Below the pieces are notes generated by a model. It was not told the origin of the DNA, searched no databases, and saw nothing but the letters and a program-made list of their open reading frames with translations. A program made the position numbers and the translations under genes. From Viridilinea sp964592425 (GTDB lineage Bacteria > Chloroflexota > Chloroflexia > Chloroflexales > Chloroflexaceae): a stretch of DNA of 64,000 nt. Numbering within the stretch: the stretch's first letter is position 1; each line of letters begins with the position of its first letter. Positions 58,154 to 64,000 of the stretch are shown one piece after another. The DNA lies in contig CAZQCG010000016.1 of the NCBI GenBank assembly GCA_964592425.1, positions 1-64,000 on the forward strand, given 5' to 3'.

Positions 58154-59644
58154 ATGATCACATGTCCATCCTGCGGTGCCCAGAACGATCCGGCGAATCG
58201 CTTCTGCGATCAGTGTGGCTCGCAGCTGATCAGCGAGCCGCTTGCCACTCCGCCGGTCGTCTTACCCGATCAGCCCACCCTGGCGGCCCCGGTCTGTCCA
58301 AACTGTGGCTCGCCCATCCTGCCCGGTGAGGCCTTCTGTGATAACTGTGGGGCCGATCTGAGCAAGATGGCTATGCCCGCTCCGCCTCTTGCTACCGCCC
58401 CGGATGCCCCAACCATGATGGCTGCCCCTGTTGCTGAGCCGGGCCAGGGCCTCTGTCCGGCCTGTGGGGCGGCTGTGCTGCCCGGCGAGCGCTTCTGCGA
58501 TAACTGCGGTGCTGATCTGATGGCCCCCCCTGCTGCTACCCCTGTGGCTCCCGATGCCGCAACGCTGATGGCAGCCCCGGTGTCCGTGCCGCTTGTCACT
58601 GAAGCGCCCGTTGCGCCAGTGGTGGAAGCGCCCGTTGCGCCAGTGGTGGAAGCGCCCGTTGCGCCAGTGGTGGAAGCGCCCGTTGCGTCAGTGGTGGAAG
58701 CGCCCGTTGCGCCAGTGGTGGAAGCGCCAGCTGCGCCAGTGGTGGAAGCGCCAGCTGCGCCAGTGGTGGAAGTGCCAGCTGTGCCAGTGGTGGAAGTACT
58801 AGCTGCGCCTGCGCCAGTGGTGATTGACCAGGCCGTACTCGTAGCACAGCGGGCCGTCTTAGAGGCGACGATTGCCCAGCAACAGCAGATTATCACGCAG
58901 TTTGAGCAGATGCAGGTTACCTTCGGGGCTGCCACGCCAGCTGCTGTCACAACGGGCCTGAGCGAAGCGCGTGAGGCCCTGGCCCACGCTGAGGCCGAAC
59001 TGGCCAACCTGCCGCCCCCCGCGCCAGCTGTCGATCCCGCTCTGGTGCGCAGTCTTGAAGAGACCATTGCCCGCCAGCAGCAGATCATCACCCAGTTCGA
59101 GCAGATGCAGGCCATGTTTGGGGCCGCCACGCCGGTCGCTGTCACAACGGGCCTGAGCGAAGCGCGTGAGGCCCTGGCCAGCGCCGAGGCTGAACTGGCT
59201 GCCCTTGGTGTGACGCCCACCTCGGTTGCCCCGGTCGTCCCGTCTGCGCCTACGCCCGAGGTCGCACCCATCTCAGTGCCCGAACCGGCCTCGCTTCCGC
59301 CACCCACGCCGCCCACGCCCACCGGCCCGCGTCTGGTGCTTGCCGACGGTGGCAGCGTGATCTTCCTTGCCGAAGCTAAGCCCGAGCATATCGTCGGACG
59401 CGAAGATCCCGTCAGCAACATCTTCCCTGAGATCGACCTGACCCCTCACGGCGGTGAGATGGGTGGAGTCAGCCGCCAGCATGCCAGGATCGTCAACAAC
59501 GGCGGGCAGTGGCAGATCATCGACCTCAACTCAACGAACTACACACGCCTTGACGGTGTGCGCATCGAGCCCAATACCCCGATCCCCCTGCACGACGGAG
59601 CGCGTCTGCAGTTCGGGCGGATCGTGCTGATCTTCCACCTGTAG
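58154..59644 (+). CDS. Triple zinc-ribbon, coiled-coil, FHA-domain protein
   Basis: The 496-residue protein has three zinc ribbons (CPSCGAQNDPANRFCDQCG; CPNCGSPILPGEAFCDNCG; CPACGAAVLPGERFCDNCG), nine 8-residue repeats of the VEAPVAPV type (149-220), a duplicated coiled-coil unit (IITQFEQMQ..FGAATP.AVTTGLSEAREAL twice) and a C-terminal FHA domain (about 395-496) with the phosphopeptide residues IVGRED, GGVSRQHARIV and LNSTNYTRLDG. It should read phosphothreonine on partners. The ATG at 58154 has GGAGGAAG upstream. It is the last gene of the island. Confidence 0.9.
   Translation: MITCPSCGAQNDPANRFCDQCGSQLISEPLATPPVVLPDQPTLAAPVCPNCGSPILPGEAFCDNCGADLSKMAMPAPPLATAPDAPTMMAAPVAEPGQGLCPACGAAVLPGERFCDNCGADLMAPPAATPVAPDAATLMAAPVSVPLVTEAPVAPVVEAPVAPVVEAPVAPVVEAPVASVVEAPVAPVVEAPAAPVVEAPAAPVVEVPAVPVVEVLAAPAPVVIDQAVLVAQRAVLEATIAQQQQIITQFEQMQVTFGAATPAAVTTGLSEAREALAHAEAELANLPPPAPAVDPALVRSLEETIARQQQIITQFEQMQAMFGAATPVAVTTGLSEAREALASAEAELAALGVTPTSVAPVVPSAPTPEVAPISVPEPASLPPPTPPTPTGPRLVLADGGSVIFLAEAKPEHIVGREDPVSNIFPEIDLTPHGGEMGGVSRQHARIVNNGGQWQIIDLNSTNYTRLDGVRIEPNTPIPLHDGARLQFGRIVLIFHL
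58598..58813. repeat. 24-bp tandem repeat inside the FHA protein gene
   Basis: Nine units of 24 bases code an extended Val/Glu/Ala/Pro stretch. The first five are almost identical at the DNA level, and the last four have diverged. Slippage may change its length between strains. Confidence 0.85.
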
Positions 59645-59670
59645 CAAGCGGCTTTTTCAGACCTTCTTTC

Positions 59671-59696
59671 AGCCCTCACAGATCTCTGTGAGGGCT
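59671..59696. terminator. Probable bidirectional terminator hairpin
   Basis: Two 12-base arms (59671-59682 and 59685-59696) pair perfectly, 26 bases after the stop of the FHA gene and on the side where the convergent lipoprotein gene ends. No long T-run is present, so the stop strength is uncertain. Confidence 0.55.
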
Positions 59697-59705
59697 GCTT
59701 GTGCA

Positions 59706-59853
59706 GGGTTTCCTGCCCCATACGCATTAACTTAAGGGGCCTGTGGCGCCTAAAACCCCACCCAAAGGGGGAATGCTCGGGGGCATTGCCCCCGAACCCC
59801 CGCCGGAAGGCTCGTCGCAAGGCTTAAGTTAATGCCCATGGGTTTCCTGCCCC
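59706..59853. mobile_element. MITE-like element with terminal inverted repeats and 14-bp flanking direct repeats
   Basis: The 120-base body (59720-59839) has 17-base terminal inverted repeats (59720-59736 and 59823-59839) that match at 15 positions, with a perfect inner 12-base part, CATTAACTTAAG. Exactly at both ends sit identical 14-base direct repeats, GGGTTTCCTGCCCC (59706-59719 and 59840-59853). Inside is a 9-base-arm hairpin (59777-59795). No coding capacity is present. Such a layout is that of a non-autonomous element with target-site duplication; 14 bases is long for most transposases. Confidence 0.6.
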
Positions 59854-59868
59854 TTGCCCATAGCATAC

Positions 59869-61929
59869 CTACGGTGCCAGGCCCTGCATGCCGCGTTCGG
59901 CGTCAAGCAGCTTGCCGCGGATGTCTGTCTCCAGATCCCACAGCCAGAGGGCCATTGGGCTGCGTGGGAGGATCAGTTCGGGGCCACGGGGGCCAGCGGC
60001 GGCCTGTTCACTCAGCAGATAGCTCAGCTGGTTGTTGATCACGGTCGCCTGGCCGATGCTACCGAGGGTCTGGCCAGCAGCCAGCAGTTCGTGCTGCTGC
60101 GGGCCTGACCAGCGGTAGAGCTGGTAGTCCTGCAATGCCTGGCTGGCGCAGAGGGTACTGAGGTAGATCAGGCGGCCCTGTGCATCCCAACCCATCGGTC
60201 GTGTCCAGAAGGGTCCTTCACGCTGCTCTTCCGGCGGGGCTACCGGCTCGGGCGTAGGCGCGCTGGTTGCGGTTACCGTGGGCGTTGCGCTGGCTGTGAT
60301 TGTTGCGGTGGCCGTCGGTAGCGTGGCCGTGGTGGTCATAGTCGTGGTCACGGTCATCGTTGCCGTGGGCTGTGGCGTGCGCGTCGCTGTTGCGGTGGCG
60401 ATTGGTGTCGGGCTGGGCGGTGGGGCTATGACACGCTGCGTCCCAAGCACCTCGATCAGCATGCCGTCGGCGGCCAGAATGGCCAGGTCGGCTCCCGGCG
60501 CATCACCGCGCAGCAGCTCAACCGCAAAGCGCGTCCCATTGCGCGCAGCCAGGGCCCGTCCGAAGCCTTGGTACGATGGGCCGTCCTCCACCCCGATCAA
60601 CAGCGGTGCGCCGATCTCTTCCACCGAGCCATCGGGGCGTGCCAGGAAGAGCATACTGCGTCCATCCTGCGAACTTGCCGTAAAGACCAGCACCCCGTTA
60701 GCGAGCCACTGCGGCCCAAAGCGGTTCCACTCATCGGGTCCGCCGCCGATCCGTTCGGCCTTGCCATCGGCGATACTGAGCGTATAGATCGCCCGCTGCA
60801 CTGGCGTGGCACCCGTCTCGTCGACGGAAAAGGCAAGCGTTTTGCCGTCCAGGCTAAAGGCCGGGTCGGCGCAACTTACCCCCACCTGGGCCAACTGGCG
60901 CGGGTTCTGGCCAGCGCTCTCCATCAGCCAGAGCGTACTGGGTACAGGGATGCTCGTATCGACGGGGTCGAGGCCAGGGGCGGCCCGGCAGAAGGCTACC
61001 TGCTTGCCGTCCGGACTAACGGCCAGGTGGGTCTCACTCTCTGGCGAGTTGGTGAGGTTGCTAACCTCGACTGCGGCAGGTTTGAGTCCAGGCAACTCAG
61101 CGCCGTCGCCTGCCTCGATGCGCCAGACATCGCCGTCAAAGAGCGTATAGAGCGGCGGATCAAGCGTCGGCGCACCCGCGCCGGTGCTCACGGCGAGTTG
61201 GTGACTGGCCGTGACCAGAGGCGAGTTGCGGGCCACCGCGATCACCAGGCGGGCAGGATCGCGCTCCAGGCTCAGGCGGAAGGGCAACGGCTCAGTCAGC
61301 GTTAAGAGCAGATCGACCCCGGTGGCGTCCTCAGCGGGCACCAATTGGGCCGCGCTGATCGTGCGTGTTCCTGTCAGGCTGAGAGTCTCACTCACCACTG
61401 AGTTGCGGAAGCGCTCATCACGCACCCAGCCCGGCAGGCTGACCCGTACCGTGGCCGGGTTCGTGGGGCCTGCCGTACTCAGGCAGCTCGCGACAGCCCC
61501 AGGCGGGCCTGAGTCTGGGCTAAGCGCCAGGCGCAGCTCAAGCTGCTCGTAGGCTGGCGTGCCCCCGCTGCGTACCTCGGTCAGTGCGGCCGAGAAGACC
61601 CCGCTGAGATTGCCGGTGCGTTGATCGCAGAAGCTGAAACCGACCAGGGCCGGGTTCGGCGTCGGCGTGGGTGGCAGCGGTGTGGCCGTTGGCAGGGGTG
61701 TATTGCTAGGCGTGGCTGAAGGCCCACTGGTTGGAGTCGGCGTGGCGCTCGCGCGCGGGGTAGGGGTAAAAGTTGGACTGAGGGTGGGCGATGGGGTGAG
61801 CGCTCTGATCGTCGCCACATTGGCGATCTCCTCGCGCTCTCCGATGGTCGTCAGGTCACATCCTGCAAGGGCTACGAGCAGCACCAGCGGAAGAATGACC
61901 ATCGCACGGGACAGGCTGTGAAGCGTCAT
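59869..61929 (-). CDS. Lipoprotein with a PD40/TolB-like beta-propeller
   Basis: The 686-residue precursor has a lipoprotein signal (MVILPLVLLVALAGC; lipobox LAGC), a Pro/Thr-rich spacer (about 40-95), then a folded domain (FCDQRTGNLSGVFSAAL) and six-bladed-type propeller strands (SPDGKQVAFCRAAPG, SLDGKTLAFSVDETG, ADGMLIEVLG). A second Thr/Pro-rich segment breaks the propeller before its last blade (RPMGWDAQGRLIYLSTL). Chosen ATG 61929; a TTG at 61986 would add residues before the signal. It is exported and may bind a cell-surface partner. The following response regulator is on the same strand but 66 bases upstream. Confidence 0.82.
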   Translation of the reverse strand: MTLHSLSRAMVILPLVLLVALAGCDLTTIGEREEIANVATIRALTPSPTLSPTFTPTPRASATPTPTSGPSATPSNTPLPTATPLPPTPTPNPALVGFSFCDQRTGNLSGVFSAALTEVRSGGTPAYEQLELRLALSPDSGPPGAVASCLSTAGPTNPATVRVSLPGWVRDERFRNSVVSETLSLTGTRTISAAQLVPAEDATGVDLLLTLTEPLPFRLSLERDPARLVIAVARNSPLVTASHQLAVSTGAGAPTLDPPLYTLFDGDVWRIEAGDGAELPGLKPAAVEVSNLTNSPESETHLAVSPDGKQVAFCRAAPGLDPVDTSIPVPSTLWLMESAGQNPRQLAQVGVSCADPAFSLDGKTLAFSVDETGATPVQRAIYTLSIADGKAERIGGGPDEWNRFGPQWLANGVLVFTASSQDGRSMLFLARPDGSVEEIGAPLLIGVEDGPSYQGFGRALAARNGTRFAVELLRGDAPGADLAILAADGMLIEVLGTQRVIAPPPSPTPIATATATRTPQPTATMTVTTTMTTTATLPTATATITASATPTVTATSAPTPEPVAPPEEQREGPFWTRPMGWDAQGRLIYLSTLCASQALQDYQLYRWSGPQQHELLAAGQTLGSIGQATVINNQLSYLLSEQAAAGPRGPELILPRSPMALWLWDLETDIRGKLLDAERGMQGLAP

Positions 61930-61995
61930 AGATACTGTCCGGGGCAAGCGTGCCTGCGTGGGCAAGGCGGCGGCAGCGGTTGACAAGTTGCCGGA

Positions 61996-62682
61996 TCAAT
62001 CACCAGGCAGCACCACCTTGATCCAGCCACGGCGCATCGCATAGACCACGGCCTGGGTGCGGTCGTTGACGGCCAGTTTGCGCAGGATCGAGGAGACGTG
62101 GTTCTTAACCGTCTGATTACTGATCTCGAGGCGCAGGGCGATCTCTTTGTTGGTGCGCCCGGCGGCCACCAGTTCCAGCACCTCAAGCTCACGCGGCGAA
62201 AGGGGCGAGAAGATACTCTGGGTATCTTCGTCAACCACCATCTGGCGGAACGCGGCGAGCACCTGGGCCGCGACATCAGGTAGGGAGAGCACCAGGTCGT
62301 TGATCGGATAACTGCCGCGGCGCACCTCGATCAGCGTCTCGAGCAAGGTTGGCCACTCGACATTGCGCGGCAGGAAGGCAGCCACCCCGGCGCGAATCGC
62401 CTTGACCACCTCGCCACCATCGATGGTACTATTAAACAGCACAACCCCCACATGGGGATGGGTGCGTTTGATCGCCCGCGATACTTCAAGACCGTTCACA
62501 CCGGGCAGATCCATCTCCATCAGCACCAGATCGGGGTCAGTATAATCGACCAGCTGGATGGCCTGCTGACCATTACTCGCTTCACCCGCAATGTGGTAAT
62601 CGGGTAAGGCCGAGATATAGTGCCGTAACCCCTCGCGAAAGAGGGCATGGGCATGGACAAGCACGACCGAGGTAGCACTCAC
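61996..62682 (-). CDS. LuxR/NarL-type regulator with an atypical, non-phosphorylatable receiver
   Basis: The 228-residue protein starts at GTG 62682, seven bases after AGGGAG; an in-frame ATG at 62784 has no ribosome site. The receiver has HAHALFREG where DDHALFREG is expected, and the acceptor loop is DLVLMEMDLPGVNG with Glu replacing Asp (near 55); the switch Lys in AAFLPRNVE is Pro/Arg. It is therefore probably always on, or read by another ligand. The C-terminal HTH (SPRELEVLELVAAGRTNKEIALRLEISNQTVKNHVSSIL, cut) is intact. It sits beside dnaN on the same strand; the gap of 150 bases may hold a promoter. Confidence 0.88.
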   Translation of the reverse strand: MSATSVVLVHAHALFREGLRHYISALPDYHIAGEASNGQQAIQLVDYTDPDLVLMEMDLPGVNGLEVSRAIKRTHPHVGVVLFNSTIDGGEVVKAIRAGVAAFLPRNVEWPTLLETLIEVRRGSYPINDLVLSLPDVAAQVLAAFRQMVVDEDTQSIFSPLSPRELEVLELVAAGRTNKEIALRLEISNQTVKNHVSSILRKLAVNDRTQAVVYAMRRGWIKVVLPGD

Positions 62683-62832
62683 AGACGGCTCCCTTGCGCT
62701 GATCTCTGCATCGCGGTGAGCAGGCTCCCGCAACGCGGCTGGGGGCCGGACGATCCACAGGCCACTACAAACAGGTTCGGCCAATTATAGCCGAACGGGC
62801 GCGCTTCGACAAGGCATCCAGCTCTGGCTATG

Positions 62833-63969
62833 TTATGAACGGATCTCCATCGGCATAATGATATGCACATAGCCTTCCTGGCCGACGGGCTTAAAGACGC
62901 CGGGGCTTTTGGAGGTCTGGGTTTCAATGGCAACCTGGGCGTTTTTGAGGGCACCGAGCAACTCAGCAAGATATTTGACATTGAGGGCGATCTGGCCACC
63001 CTCGCCCTGAATCTGCGCATCAAGCTCGCCCGTATTATCGCCTACATCGGCTGCATTAGTGCTGATCACCAGGCGTCCTGGCCCCAGCTCGCCGCCCGGT
63101 TCCATCTTCAGGCGCACGACATTCTGGCTGGCGCTGGCGAAGTAGGAAGCCAGTTTGACCGCCTTGCTCAGCTCGGTCGTCTCGATCACGCTACGGGTGG
63201 TGTACTGCTGGGGAATGATCCGCTCCACATTGGGGAAGCGCTCGTTGATCAGGCTGGCCACCAGATCGGTTGTCTCGCTATGGAAGAGTACATAGTTGTT
63301 GTTGGGGGCCACCGTAATGCTGATCGGGCCTTCGGATTCGCCAGCAATGCGGGCCAGGTCGCGCATGGCGCGGGCCGGCACGAGTAACTCCGCCTGGCGG
63401 CCAATCGGTTCGGGCAGGTTGATCGTACGGGCTGCCAGGCGAAAGCCATCGGTGGCAGCCATGAAGATGCGCGTCTCCTGCATGCGCAGCAGCACTCCCG
63501 ATAAGGCCGGGCGTGAGTTGTCGTCGGAGGCGGCAAAGGCGACCTGGTCAATCGCCTCGCGCAGTACCTCAGGCGCGATCTGCGTGGTAGGCTCCTGGTC
63601 GGCAATTGTTGGAATGCTGGGGAACTGCTCGGCCTCAATACCCTTGATGTTCGAGGTAAAACGGCCACATTCCACTTTGACGCTCTGGGTGCGTGCGTCA
63701 AGCGTTAGGGTGATCTTGTCGTTCGGCAGGCTGCTCACCAGGTCGCTCAATAACTTGGCTGGCACGGTGACACTACCCTCAATCTCTACCTGAGCCCCGA
63801 TCCAGTGGGTGATGCCGACCTCCAGGTTCGTTGCGGCCAGCTTTAGCCGCCCGCCGTCCGTGGCCAGCAGCACATTGGAGAGCACCTGCAGGGGGCTTTT
63901 GCCCGCCACGGCATGGCCGACATTGGCCAGCCCCCGCTTGAGGTTTTCCTGCATACAGGTCAGCTTCAT
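62833..63969 (-). CDS. dnaN: DNA polymerase III sliding clamp, beta subunit
   Basis: The 378-residue ring subunit makes polymerase processive. The three repeated clamp folds are visible from their strands (MKLTCMQENLKRGLANVGHAV; ISITVAPNNNYVLFH; YVHIIMPMEIRS end), and the conserved ATDGFRLA is near residue 170. The ATG at 63969 is chosen because GGAG lies about ten bases before it; a GTG at 63978 would be too close to that site. dnaN is often beside dnaA and recF at the origin; neither is seen here. Confidence 0.95.
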   Translation of the reverse strand: MKLTCMQENLKRGLANVGHAVAGKSPLQVLSNVLLATDGGRLKLAATNLEVGITHWIGAQVEIEGSVTVPAKLLSDLVSSLPNDKITLTLDARTQSVKVECGRFTSNIKGIEAEQFPSIPTIADQEPTTQIAPEVLREAIDQVAFAASDDNSRPALSGVLLRMQETRIFMAATDGFRLAARTINLPEPIGRQAELLVPARAMRDLARIAGESEGPISITVAPNNNYVLFHSETTDLVASLINERFPNVERIIPQQYTTRSVIETTELSKAVKLASYFASASQNVVRLKMEPGGELGPGRLVISTNAADVGDNTGELDAQIQGEGGQIALNVKYLAELLGALKNAQVAIETQTSKSPGVFKPVGQEGYVHIIMPMEIRS

Positions 63970-64000
63970 CCCACTCACTCCTTCGCAGCAATCCTATGCC

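Noticed and set aside
58598..58813. CRISPR-like spacing of the 24-bp repeats
   Set aside because: Units are directly adjacent with no spacers and code a continuous Pro/Val/Glu stretch in a real gene.
58270..59421. A 383-residue Ser/Thr/Gly-rich minus-strand reading in the FHA gene
   Set aside because: It is the mirror of the Pro/Val/Ala repeat region; repeats of this kind leave antisense frames open.

Overview
The window is high-GC bacterial DNA with short intergenic spaces and many ATGA, GTGA or TTGA start/stop overlaps. Gene content suggests Chloroflexota, most likely class Chloroflexia: a Rex-type redox repressor, a GlpABC-type glycerol-3-phosphate dehydrogenase, a TIGR02094-type alpha-glucan phosphorylase, Pro/Ala- or Pro/Thr-rich linkers, zinc-ribbon/FHA/PP2C signalling proteins and GC-rich intergenic palindromes. 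The lineage is an inference; no rRNA or other phylogenetic marker locus was seen. There are no tRNA or rRNA genes, no CRISPR array, no complete insertion sequence and no photosynthesis genes. One run of 100 N (30966-31065) is an assembly gap inside a repetitive coding linker. Layout: 0.2-0.8 kb carries a Doc-type toxin-antitoxin pair. 0.95-3.8 kb holds an ATPase/FGE-sulfatase gene that is abruptly joined, out of frame, to the 3' half of a KAP NTPase gene. 3.8-11.5 kb is housekeeping: a Crp/Fnr regulator, argB, a hydrolase, a MagIII-like glycosylase, glgP, rph and a TPR protein. 12.0-21.7 kb is a compact glycerol/dihydroxyacetone cluster (glpF, dhaK, dhaL, glpK, glpA, glpB, glpC, dhaM-HPr and a DoxX-like protein). 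It encodes uptake, a phosphorylation-first route into the quinone pool through GlpABC, and PTS-type dihydroxyacetone phosphorylation; intercistronic hairpins separate several genes. 21.7-27.0 kb on the minus strand holds rex, an M4 metalloprotease, a PrsW-like protein that has lost its catalytic residues, and two small unknown proteins. A 541-base intergenic stretch with a 107-bp direct repeat follows. 27.5-32.8 kb on the minus strand has aroC, a membrane protein and tyrA (aromatic amino acids), plus a degenerate receiver-roadblock protein and an unknown conserved protein.  32.9-47.7 kb on the plus strand is mixed: a cyclase-like lipoprotein, an HD protein, scpA, a GAF histidine kinase and its NarL-type response regulator, an MBL hydrolase, larB-larE (nickel-pincer cofactor), recO, a bacterial PH protein, purine nucleoside phosphorylase, a 964-residue protein with two different cysteine-protease active sites, an M20 peptidase and exonuclease III. 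47.7-50.5 kb on the minus strand has an XRE-cupin regulator, an AI-2E family permease and a hydrolase. 50.8-59.6 kb is a phospho-signalling island: a zinc-ribbon/2xFHA/ABC transporter, diverging from a PP2C phosphatase, a pseudokinase-PP2C fusion, a vWA protein and a zinc-ribbon/coiled-coil/FHA protein. A small MITE-like element, a propeller lipoprotein, a response regulator with a non-phosphorylatable receiver, and dnaN finish the window. The most unusual points are the phospho-signalling island with its pseudokinase-phosphatase, the dual cysteine protease, two independent receiver domains with the phospho-Asp replaced by Glu, the glycerol cluster architecture, the FGE/KAP junction and the 120-bp inverted-repeat element bounded by perfect 14-bp direct repeats.
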